In this document: positions 1-4,887 of the stretch, one piece after another
Position numbering within the stretch: the stretch's first letter is position 1
How the letters are laid out: every line of letters starts with the position of its first letter
Assembly (NCBI GenBank): GCA_030596145.1
Contig: JAUVKS010000125.1
Coordinates: 1-6,077 of the forward strand
Direction: 5' to 3'
DNA from: Pseudomonadota bacterium
GTDB taxonomy: Bacteria; Desulfobacterota; Syntrophia; Syntrophales; JADFWA01
DNA: 6,077 nt
The notes under the pieces: generated by a model
Told to the model about the DNA's origin: nothing
The model's input: only the letters and a program-made list of their open reading frames with translations
Database searches by the model: none
Translations under genes and position numbers: made by a program

Positions 1-40
1 AAAGTTGCCTCGCAAGGTGGTATTTTTGTAAATTGAAGCT

Positions 41-60
41 CCCCGCAACAAGTTGCGGGG
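41..60. repeat. Hairpin, CCCCGCAAC/GTTGCGGGG
   Basis: A GC-rich perfect inverted repeat with 9-base arms (41-49 and 52-60) and almost no loop. The downstream sequence is not a T-run, so it is not a typical intrinsic terminator for the plus strand. It sits just upstream of another repeat and probably belongs to the extragenic palindrome population of this genome. No second copy occurs in the window. Confidence 0.6.
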
Positions 61-70
61 AATCGCCTTT

Positions 71-110
71 GTCATTCCCGCGGAAGCGGGAATCCAGTTC
101 TTTCAAGTAC
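71..110 (+). repeat. GTCATTCC-family repeat, truncated copy 1
   Basis: GTCATTCCCG at 71-80 opens a hairpin with arms ATTCCCGC (74-81) and GCGGGAAT (86-93) around a GGAA loop. The following bases (CCAGTTCTTTCAAGTAC) match, with few changes, the reverse complement of the inner part of the copy at 2595-2671, so the similarity extends beyond the hairpin. The second half with its closing GGAATGAC is missing, so this is a half element. Its hairpin resembles the dRS3 class of short repeats known from Neisseria (ATTCCC, eight variable bases, GGGAAT), but relatedness is not shown. Confidence 0.7.
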
Positions 111-170
111 TTAATTTGCCAAAATAGATATAACTAACTAATATTTAATGATATTTCGTTTGGTGCATAT

Positions 171-226
171 GTAGGGTGGGGATTTATTCCCCACCGTCTT
201 CGGTGGCATATAAAATGCCACCCTAC
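171..226. repeat. GTAGGGT double-hairpin element, copy 1
   Basis: A 56-base element with terminal inverted repeats GTAGGGTGG (171-179) and CCACCCTAC (218-226). Inside are two 8-base stems: GGTGGGGA (175-182) with TCCCCACC (188-195), and GGTGGCAT (202-209) with ATGCCACC (215-222), the latter around an ATAAA loop. A central ACCG (193-196) pairs with CGGT (201-204). The same plan with different stem sequences recurs at 4657-4716. A possible degenerate relative, GTCGG (244-248) with CCGAC (258-262), follows. It contains no reading frame, so it would be a non-autonomous element. Confidence 0.75.
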
Positions 227-290
227 AATATTATAAATGTAAGGTCGGTTTTTATTCCCGACAGTTATAATAAAGTTACTTTCCATTATA

Positions 291-308
291 ATGCCGACGC
301 GTCGGCAT
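291..308. repeat. Perfect 18-bp palindrome
   Basis: ATGCCGACGCGTCGGCAT reads identically on both strands. Eight bases further on begins CTTTTTACGAAACCGTCA (316-333), which recurs with two changes at 2691-2708. The palindrome may thus be one part of a larger composite repeat. It could also be a dimeric protein-binding site, but it is far from any gene start. Confidence 0.6.
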
Positions 309-315
309 AGTGGAG

Positions 316-333
316 CTTTTTACGAAACCGTCA
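316..333 (+). repeat. CTTTTTACGARACYGTCA motif, copy 1
   Basis: This 18-base stretch is identical at 16 of 18 positions to 2691-2708. In both places a GTAGCGC-family hairpin pair follows on the same side, about 40 bases downstream here and about 10 bases downstream there. This suggests that a larger composite block is duplicated in the genome. Confidence 0.6.
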
Positions 334-374
334 CTATTGAAGGTTTTGATTTTTCACGAACAGCAATGGTACAT

Positions 375-420
375 GCAAGACTAAAGTCTTGCGCTACGTA
401 GCGCGGGGCTTCAGCCCTGC
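375..420. repeat. GTAGCGC hairpin pair, copy 1 (head to head)
   Basis: Two hairpin units meet at a perfect palindrome, GCGCTACGTAGCGC (391-404). The left unit is GCAAGACT (375-382) and AGTCTTGC (385-392) around AA. The right unit is GCGGGGCT (403-410) with AGCCCTGC (413-420), containing one G-T pair. Both units recur at 2719-2775 in the opposite order. These look like short interspersed extragenic palindromes with no coding capacity. Confidence 0.7.
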
Positions 421-530
421 TTTCAGTTTTGCAGGATGCAACCTAACATCCCTGGGTTAAAATGCCTTGACTCCAATCCTTAACCCATAATAAAGATAAC
501 CACTGATATAGATAAAGAATCCCTTATTTT

Positions 531-603
531 GTCATTCCCGTGTAAACGGGAATCCAGTTCCTTGTTTTGTCTTGATATAGATTCCTGCTTCCGCAGGAAT
601 GAC
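531..603 (+). repeat. GTCATTCC-family repeat, complete copy 2
   Basis: A 73-base element bounded by GTCATTCC (531-538) and GGAATGAC (596-603). It holds two 8-base stems with 4-base loops: ATTCCCGT/ACGGGAAT (534-541, 546-553) and ATTCCTGC/GCAGGAAT (581-588, 593-600). The architecture is MITE-like: terminal inverted repeats, no gene. It ends 34 bases before the purB ribosome binding site and leaves purB's reading frame open upstream, which would artificially lengthen the protein if the first possible start were used. Confidence 0.75.
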
Positions 604-636
604 AATGGTTTGAACAGTTACAAACAAAACATTTTC

Positions 637-642
637 AGGAGA
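637..642 (+). promoter_or_regulatory. Ribosome binding site deciding the purB TTG start
   Basis: AGGAGA lies 6 bases before TTG at 649. No comparable site precedes the earlier in-frame TTG at 529, and the intervening codons are repeat sequence. Confidence 0.85.
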
Positions 643-648
643 AAAACA

Positions 649-1950
649 TTGATTCCCAGATATTCAAGAGAAGAGATGGCCGCAATCTGGAGCCCGGAAA
701 ACAGGTTTCAGAAGTGGCTCGATATAGAGATTTTAGCATGTGAAGCGCTTACCGCCAGTGGTGAAATACCTGAAGAGTCCCTGAAGAATATTAAGGAAAA
801 GGCCGGTTTCGACATAGAGCGGATCGATGAGATAGAAAAGACGACGAAACATGACGTGATCGCTTTTCTGACTTCTGTTGCTGAAAAAGTGGGTGAAGAT
901 TCCCGCTTCATACATATGGGGCTGACATCCTCGGATATCCTCGATACTTCACTCGCCGTTCTGTTGAAGGAGGCATCAGAAATCCTCATCAAAGACATTG
1001 ATAAGTTGCTGGCAGTCCTGAAGAAAAGAGCCTTCGAAGACAAAGACACCCTGATGATAGGGAGATCCCACGGGATACACGCGGAGCCGATTACCTTCGG
1101 ACTGAAGATGGCCCTCTGGTACCAGGAAATGGAGAGAAACAGAGAGAGAATGATCAGGGCAAGGGATATGATAAGCTATGGAAAAATATCAGGGGCCGTA
1201 GGCACTTTTCCCTTTGTTGATCCATCCGTCGAAGAGTATGTATGCGGAAAACTCGGCCTCAAACCCGCCCCCATCTCAACACAAATCGTTCAGAGGGACA
1301 GACACGCCGAATATTTTTCAACTCTGGCGATTATTGCATCTTCCATTGACAAGTTTGCCCAGGAGATCAGATTGTTGCAAAGAACAGAAGTACGTGAGGT
1401 GGAGGAATTCTTTTCACCGGGGCAGAAGGGTTCATCGGCAATGCCCCACAAGCGCAATCCGGTTCTTTCGGAAAACCTCTCCGGCCTTGCCCGTCTGATG
1501 AGGTCTTATGCCATCGCATCTCTGGAAAATGTTCCCCTCTGGCATGAAAGAGACATCAGTCACTCCTCGGCTGAGAGAGTCATTGCACCCGACGCAACGA
1601 TACTTCTTGATTTCATGCTGAACCGGTTCACGGGACTTATGGACAAACTAACGGTTTATCCTGAAAAGATGATTTCAAACCTCAATATGACGAGGGGTCT
1701 GATCTTTTCGCAAATGGTTCTCTTGAGGCTGATCGATAAGGGAACATCCCGGGAAGATGCCTATGCCATCGTGCAGAGAAACGCGATGAAGTCATGGGAA
1801 GAAGAAGCTGAGTTCAAACAGTTGTTGCTGAAAGATGGGGAGGTCATGTCATATTTAAGCAATGAAGATATCGAAAGTGCATTCAGGGTAGAGAATTTCT
1901 TGAAACATGTTAACTACATCTTTGCAAGAGTATTTGGAGAGGAAAAATGA
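649..1950 (+). CDS. purB: Adenylosuccinate lyase (TTG start)
   Basis: A cytoplasmic enzyme of purine synthesis in the fumarase/aspartase superfamily. It releases fumarate both from SAICAR, giving AICAR, and from adenylosuccinate, giving AMP, and normally acts as a homotetramer. The 433-residue product has the usual length. The superfamily signature GSSAMPHKRNP is at residues 261-271. With the TTG start the known Bacillus subtilis PurB active-site positions coincide exactly: His68 in TTKHD, His89 in FIHMG, His141 in RSHGIHAEP, Lys268 and Glu275. That agreement and AGGAGA 6 bases upstream fix the start. The frame stays open upstream to a TTG at 529, but those 40 codons lie largely in a GTCATTCC repeat and are not protein-like. 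The stop overlaps the next gene's ATG. No other purine gene is visible. The identity is near certain. Confidence 0.97.
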   Translation: MIPRYSREEMAAIWSPENRFQKWLDIEILACEALTASGEIPEESLKNIKEKAGFDIERIDEIEKTTKHDVIAFLTSVAEKVGEDSRFIHMGLTSSDILDTSLAVLLKEASEILIKDIDKLLAVLKKRAFEDKDTLMIGRSHGIHAEPITFGLKMALWYQEMERNRERMIRARDMISYGKISGAVGTFPFVDPSVEEYVCGKLGLKPAPISTQIVQRDRHAEYFSTLAIIASSIDKFAQEIRLLQRTEVREVEEFFSPGQKGSSAMPHKRNPVLSENLSGLARLMRSYAIASLENVPLWHERDISHSSAERVIAPDATILLDFMLNRFTGLMDKLTVYPEKMISNLNMTRGLIFSQMVLLRLIDKGTSREDAYAIVQRNAMKSWEEEAEFKQLLLKDGEVMSYLSNEDIESAFRVENFLKHVNYIFARVFGEEK

Positions 1951-2555
1951 AGAAGTATTCCTGGTTAGTTTTATGTGTTTTATTAATGTTCTGTTTCGGT
2001 TGCACCCATTTTGAAGGTTATCTCGAAATCGTTAAAGATGAAGGGATCTCAAAAGAATATCTCAATGCATTGAATAAGTGGACAAGGGATAAAACGGTCT
2101 ACTCTCAATTTGAAACTAAAGCCCGCATTGTGGCAACCTATAAGAACAGGGAGTTTAATGAGGCCTATCTCTCGGAATATTCGAGAATATATTCTCTAAC
2201 TGAATCGGAAAAGACATCAAAGGAGGCTATACTGACAGAGGCTGCCTCCGATTTTACAGAGTTTTTCTTTTACGCCTATACGCCTGAGAAAGATTCAAAC
2301 GACTTTAGCAGACAAAACTCCATCTGGACGATATTTCTTGTAGATGAAAAGGGGAATAAAATATATCCGGCAGAGGTAAGAAAGATCAGAAAAATCACTC
2401 CGGTCATAGAGGAATTTTATCCCTATGTAAATCAGTACTATGGAATGTTTTACAGTCTCAAGTTTCCGCCGTCCTCCATTGACGGTGCCCCCAAATATCT
2501 AAAACTGGTCTTTACCAGCGTGCTCGGAAAGGTGGAGTTTGAGTGGAAGATGTAA
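1947..2555 (+). CDS. Putative lipoprotein of unknown function
   Basis: I do not recognise this 202-residue protein. It starts with a lipoprotein-like signal: KK at residues 2-3, a hydrophobic stretch at 6-17, then Gly18-Cys19. The lipobox is loose (CFGC, with Cys and Phe at -3 and -2), so lipidation of Cys19 is likely but not certain. The remainder is hydrophilic, rich in Glu, Lys and aromatic residues, with a probably helical first half and a strand-like second half ending in VEFEWKM. No catalytic motif stands out. The ATG overlaps the purB stop (ATGA), with GGAGAGG 4 bases upstream at 1936-1942, so it is probably co-transcribed and translationally coupled with purB. Nothing in the sequence explains a functional tie to purine synthesis; the linkage may simply be shared expression. 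Confidence 0.85.
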   Translation: MKKYSWLVLCVLLMFCFGCTHFEGYLEIVKDEGISKEYLNALNKWTRDKTVYSQFETKARIVATYKNREFNEAYLSEYSRIYSLTESEKTSKEAILTEAASDFTEFFFYAYTPEKDSNDFSRQNSIWTIFLVDEKGNKIYPAEVRKIRKITPVIEEFYPYVNQYYGMFYSLKFPPSSIDGAPKYLKLVFTSVLGKVEFEWKM

Positions 2556-2581
2556 AATCTATACATACAAATTTGATGCAT

Positions 2582-2700
2582 TCGTAAAAAGTCTGTCAGT
2601 CCCGCGTAGGCGGGAATCCATAGAAGGCTAAGCACTTGAAAAGACTGGATTCCCGTTTTCACGGGAATGACAAAATTGTGCATATTTCGACTTTTTACGA
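2582..2700. repeat. Outer inverted repeat TCGTAAAAAGTC enclosing a GTCATTCC element
   Basis: TCGTAAAAAGTC (2582-2593) and its exact reverse complement GACTTTTTACGA (2689-2700) flank the GTCATTCC-family element at 2595-2671. The right end continues as CTTTTTACGAGACTGTCA (2691-2708), which recurs near 316. Either a small element inserted into an older one, or this is a single larger element with a 12-base terminal repeat and an inner double hairpin. Confidence 0.65.
2595..2671 (-). repeat. GTCATTCC-family repeat, complete copy 3
   Basis: A 77-base element, best aligned with the other copies on the minus strand. The plus-strand left end GTCAGTCCCG carries one change from GTCATTCCCG; the right end is CGGGAATGAC. 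The stems are TCCCGC/GCGGGA (2600-2605, 2610-2615) and ATTCCCGT/ACGGGAAT (2649-2656, 2661-2668). The inner sequence, read in reverse complement, matches the flank of the truncated copy at 93-110. It lies 39 bases after the lipoprotein stop and may act as a processing or stabilising structure at the 3' end of that transcript. Confidence 0.75.
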
Positions 2701-2718
2701 GACTGTCAAAATTAAACC

Positions 2719-2775
2719 GTAGCGCGGGGCTTAAACCCTGCACGAACAAATGGCAAGGCTAAAGCCTTGCGCTAC
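2719..2775. repeat. GTAGCGC hairpin pair, copy 2
   Basis: The ends GTAGCGC (2719-2725) and GCGCTAC (2769-2775) are inverted repeats. The left unit is GTAGCGCGGGGCTT followed by AAACCCTGC up to 2741. The right unit is the perfect palindromic hairpin GCAAGGCT/AGCCTTGC (2753-2760, 2763-2770). These are the same two units as at 375-420 in the opposite order, separated by 11 bases. The element ends only 20 bases before the next gene's ATG and 3 bases before its ribosome binding region, so it forms almost all of that gene's immediate leader. Confidence 0.7.
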
Positions 2776-2795
2776 TATGAAGGAAGCCGACATTA

Positions 2796-3422
2796 ATGTT
2801 GAGCCCACCTGTCATTATTGCAATCTTGTTTGCGATTTCGAGCATCTTGTTTTTGAGCTCCGGTATTGTAGCTTTAAAGAAAAAGCGGCTATTGGGGATG
2901 GCCGTGAACCTCACCCTTGCAATGCTCCTGTTTTCATTAGCCGGACTTTTTTGCACTATTGCCATCGCTACCCAAGGCTATCGCGCGTTAACACACGAAG
3001 AATTGGCAGCTATCGTGAAAATCCAGCCCACGGGACCCAAAAGCTTCAACGCCCGGTTTCTCTTCCCCGATGGTCGTGAGGCCACGTTTGATTTGGCCGG
3101 CGACGAGCTTTACGTAGACGCGCATATCCTGAAGTGGAAACCAATTGCCAACCTCCTCGGATTGCATACGGCCTATGAACTTGACCGTGTCGCGGGTCGT
3201 TACTCGAAGCTTCAGGATGAAAAGGCAAATGTGCGCACGGTTGTCACCATCGCTCAGGACAAGCCGGTGGACATGTTCAACCTGCGCCAGCGGTACTCGA
3301 TGTTTAAGCTGCTGGTGGACGCTGAGTATGGCTCGGCAACATTCATCGTAGCTGAAAAAGCTTCAGAGTTCGAGCTGCGAATCTCAACAACAGGACTTTT
3401 GCTCCGAAGTACCGCAAGGTAA
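2796..3422 (+). CDS. Two-helix membrane protein of unknown function
   Basis: A 208-residue protein with two hydrophobic helices (about residues 5-27 and 35-58) joined by the basic loop KKKR (28-31). The positive-inside rule puts that loop in the cytoplasm and the hydrophilic C-terminal domain (about 60-208) outside the inner membrane. A stretch shortly after helix 2, YRALTHEELAAIVKIQP (62-78), looks like a family signature. I recall similar short proteins labelled 'cation/multidrug efflux pump' in databases, but two helices cannot make such a pump, so I do not adopt that name. The ATG follows GAAGGAA (2779-2785) by 10 bases. It appears to be a single gene between repeat clusters, and its latter part looks somewhat more GC-rich than purB by eye. 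A regulator, sensor or envelope role are all possible. Confidence 0.8.
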   Translation: MLSPPVIIAILFAISSILFLSSGIVALKKKRLLGMAVNLTLAMLLFSLAGLFCTIAIATQGYRALTHEELAAIVKIQPTGPKSFNARFLFPDGREATFDLAGDELYVDAHILKWKPIANLLGLHTAYELDRVAGRYSKLQDEKANVRTVVTIAQDKPVDMFNLRQRYSMFKLLVDAEYGSATFIVAEKASEFELRISTTGLLLRSTAR

Positions 3423-3552
3423 GAGCTTTGCATAATACCAACACCGTCATTGCGAGCGATAGCGAAGCAATCCCTAACTCAACGTTATCATGAAAGATTG
3501 CCGCGTCGCTTTGCTCCTCGCAATGACTAAAACCGTAATTATGCAAAGTTCT
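3422..3552. repeat. Nested inverted repeat: AGARCTTTGCATAAT shell around GTCATTGCGAG element
   Basis: The outer arms are AGAGCTTTGCATAAT (3422-3436) and ATTATGCAAAGTTCT (3538-3552), complementary at 14 of 15 positions. The inner element has perfect 11-base ends GTCATTGCGAG (3446-3456) and CTCGCAATGAC (3517-3527), followed inward by GCGAAGCAATC (3462-3472) and GATTGCCGCG (3496-3505). The inner end sequence is of a type I remember as widespread in environmental bacterial genomes. The outer left arm begins within the stop codon of the membrane-protein gene, and the outer right arm ends 32 bases before the dehydrogenase start. There is no reading frame, so it looks like a non-autonomous element or stable RNA hairpin. 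Confidence 0.75.
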
Positions 3553-3583
3553 CAAGGTGACTGTGTCTACAAGGAACATATCT

Positions 3584-4600
3584 ATGAAAAAGGTTGAAGT
3601 CCTGATAACCCGGGCTTTTAAACCAGATCTCCTGGCCACGCTCGATGATCTCTCCGAAAAGCTGGTGCTCCGGCAGGAAAAATTACACAGCCCGGAGGAC
3701 TTGGCCACGGCATTGAATAGGCACCCCGAAGTTGAAGTATTATATAGCATCAACACACCAAAGATATGGTCTCCCCACTGGAATCTGCACTGGATTCAAA
3801 ACCATTACGCCGGTATGAACCATATATATCTCGACGCGATTCCAGATCATGTAATATTAACAACAGCCAGCGGCACGAACAGTATTCCCATGGCCGAACA
3901 CACTTTTGCACTCATCCTAACACTGAGGCGCCGCATCCCCCAGCTTTTAGACTTCCAACACAAACACACCTGGCCTGAAAAGCGGTGGAAAAAGTTTGCC
4001 CAGCCCCTGCTAAGAGGAAAAACAATGGGCATCCTTGGATACGGCTCCATCGGCCGGGAAATCGCGAGGCTCGCAAAGGCCTTCGGAATGCGTGTGCTGG
4101 CCTACAAGCGCAATCCAGATCAAACCAAGGATTCAGGTTTCACCATTCCCGGCACCGGCGACCCGGACGGCTCGATCCCCACTCACTACTATGGAGCTGA
4201 TCGTCTGTACGAAATTCTAAAGGCCAGTGATATAGTTGTAAATGTGTTGCCGGCCACACAGGAAACGGAAAGGGTACTCGATGAAAAAGCTTTTGCGGCA
4301 ATGAAACCATCTTCTATTTTTATCAGCATGGGTCGTGGAAAGACCGTCGATGAGAATGCTCTGATCGAAGCTATCAAGAGCGGTCACCTCGCGGGTGCAG
4401 GTCTGGATGTCTTTGCTACGGAACCTCTCCCGGCTTCGAGCCCCCTCTGGCATCTTGGAAATGTTATTATTTCACCCCATATTGGCGGGTCTTTTGACCA
4501 GTATGACGAATTTTGTATGATCCTTTTTCGCGAAAATCTGGCCCGTTACCTGGCAGGCAAACCCTTGCTGAACAGAGTAAACCGCAAACTTGGATATTGA
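3584..4600 (+). CDS. D-2-hydroxyacid dehydrogenase, NAD(P)-binding
   Basis: A cytoplasmic oxidoreductase of the D-isomer-specific 2-hydroxyacid dehydrogenase family, which interconverts 2-oxoacids and D-2-hydroxyacids (for example hydroxypyruvate or glyoxylate and their reduced forms). The 338 residues match family length. The dinucleotide-binding motif GYGSIG is at 152-157. The catalytic set is visible: Arg251 in MGRGKTVDE, Glu280 in DVFATEPLP and His299 in SPHIGG. AGMNH at 76-80 fits the usual substrate-loop position. Residues about 176-204 (GTGDPDGSIPTHYYG at 190-204) form an extra segment after the second strand of the Rossmann fold, so cofactor preference is hard to read. ATG 3584 follows AAGGA (3571-3575) by 8 bases; a GTG at 3557 in frame lacks such a site. 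It is a monocistronic-looking gene, and the exact substrate is unknown. Confidence 0.93.
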   Translation: MKKVEVLITRAFKPDLLATLDDLSEKLVLRQEKLHSPEDLATALNRHPEVEVLYSINTPKIWSPHWNLHWIQNHYAGMNHIYLDAIPDHVILTTASGTNSIPMAEHTFALILTLRRRIPQLLDFQHKHTWPEKRWKKFAQPLLRGKTMGILGYGSIGREIARLAKAFGMRVLAYKRNPDQTKDSGFTIPGTGDPDGSIPTHYYGADRLYEILKASDIVVNVLPATQETERVLDEKAFAAMKPSSIFISMGRGKTVDENALIEAIKSGHLAGAGLDVFATEPLPASSPLWHLGNVIISPHIGGSFDQYDEFCMILFRENLARYLAGKPLLNRVNRKLGY

Positions 4601-4623
4601 GAGACCTATTGAAAACATAATTC

Positions 4624-4645
4624 TTCGATACTCGAAACATTTTTT
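4624..4645 (+). terminator. Weak terminator-like hairpin after the dehydrogenase gene
   Basis: TTCGA (4624-4628) and TCGAA (4632-4636) could form a short stem, followed after three bases by six T residues (4640-4645). The stem is only 5 bases, so this is a tentative call. The much stronger hairpins at 4661-4712 lie just downstream. Confidence 0.25.
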
Positions 4646-4656
4646 CGGCTATATCT

Positions 4657-4716
4657 GTAGGGTGGTCCGCCTCGGGCGGACCACCGATTGCGGTCGGGTG
4701 TAAAACCCGACCCTAC
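4657..4716. repeat. GTAGGGT double-hairpin element, copy 2
   Basis: A 60-base element with ends GTAGGGT (4657-4663) and ACCCTAC (4710-4716). The first stem is GGTGGTCCGCC (4661-4671) with GGCGGACCACC (4675-4685), 11 perfect pairs around TCG. The second is GGTCGGGT (4692-4699) with ACCCGACC (4705-4712) around GTAAA. A central ACCG (4683-4686) pairs with CGGT (4691-4694). Ends, central pairing and the TRTAAA loop are shared with the copy at 171-226, while both arms of the stems differ in a matched way. It lies between two convergent genes. Confidence 0.8.
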
Positions 4717-4818
4717 AATTCAAACCTCGCTCTCAAAATCATATTTCAAAACTCTATGCAGTTTTTGGTCGTTATGCAAAACTCTTGTTAGATTGTTCTC
4801 AGAGCTCTTTTAGGAAGG

Positions 4819-4849
4819 ATTTTGGGGACACAATTTATGTCCCCAAAAT
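4819..4849. repeat. ATTTTGGGGACA hairpin
   Basis: A perfect 12-base stem, ATTTTGGGGACA (4819-4830) and TGTCCCCAAAAT (4838-4849), around CAATTTA. It lies 39 bases past the stop of the minus-strand stress-protein gene. The stem is not followed by a T-run on either strand, so it is not a standard intrinsic terminator, though it may still mark the transcript's 3' end. GGGGACA-type hairpins of this form are, as I recall, frequent extragenic repeats that can accompany REP-associated transposases; no such transposase is in the window. Confidence 0.6.
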
Positions 4850-4887
4850 TACAAAGACGATGCGAGTACATCGCACATACCACCGGC

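Larger units (their letters stand above)
1..648. other. Repeat-rich intergenic region upstream of purB
   Basis: I see no convincing gene in these 648 bases. Frames 1 and 2 are open from the window edge only to stops at 34-36 (TGA) and 29-31 (TAA), so the first 30 or so bases could be the tail of an upstream gene, but nothing identifies it. The rest is a patchwork of hairpin repeats at 41-60, 71-110, 171-226, 291-308, 316-333, 375-420 and 531-603, described separately. An 8-base inverted repeat (TGGGTTAA 453-460, TTAACCCA 480-487) encloses a TTGACT at 467-472 that resembles a -35 box, but no good -10 lies at the right distance. The purB promoter therefore cannot be placed. Confidence 0.6.
4601..4887. 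other. Spacer between convergent genes
   Basis: I see no gene here. The spacer holds the tentative terminator at 4624-4645, the double-hairpin repeat at 4657-4716, a further TTATGCAAAACTCT at 4772-4785 resembling the outer arm at 3538-3552 (12 of 14 bases identical over the shared part), and the hairpin at 4819-4849. Confidence 0.7.

Noticed and set aside
529..648. N-terminal extension of PurB
   Set aside because: The codons lie mostly in a repeat element, lack a ribosome binding site and would shift the catalytic residues from their usual numbering.
1..648. CRISPR array
   Set aside because: The repeats are palindromic elements of different families at irregular distances, not regularly spaced direct repeats with unique spacers.
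2750..3079. Plus-strand 109-codon frame overlapping the membrane-protein gene
   Set aside because: It begins inside a repeat and is out of frame with the helix-encoding sequence; it has no recognisable domain.
2796..3422. Naming the membrane protein a multidrug efflux pump
   Set aside because: Two predicted helices and a soluble domain cannot form such a transporter; the label would be carried over from loose database naming.
3557..3583. GTG start adding nine residues to the dehydrogenase
   Set aside because: There is no convincing Shine-Dalgarno sequence; ATG 3584 has AAGGA at the right distance and begins the family-like strand KKVEVLITR.
3343..3756. Minus-strand 137-codon frame
   Set aside because: It runs antisense across a repeat and the starts and ends of two better-supported genes; its composition is not protein-like.
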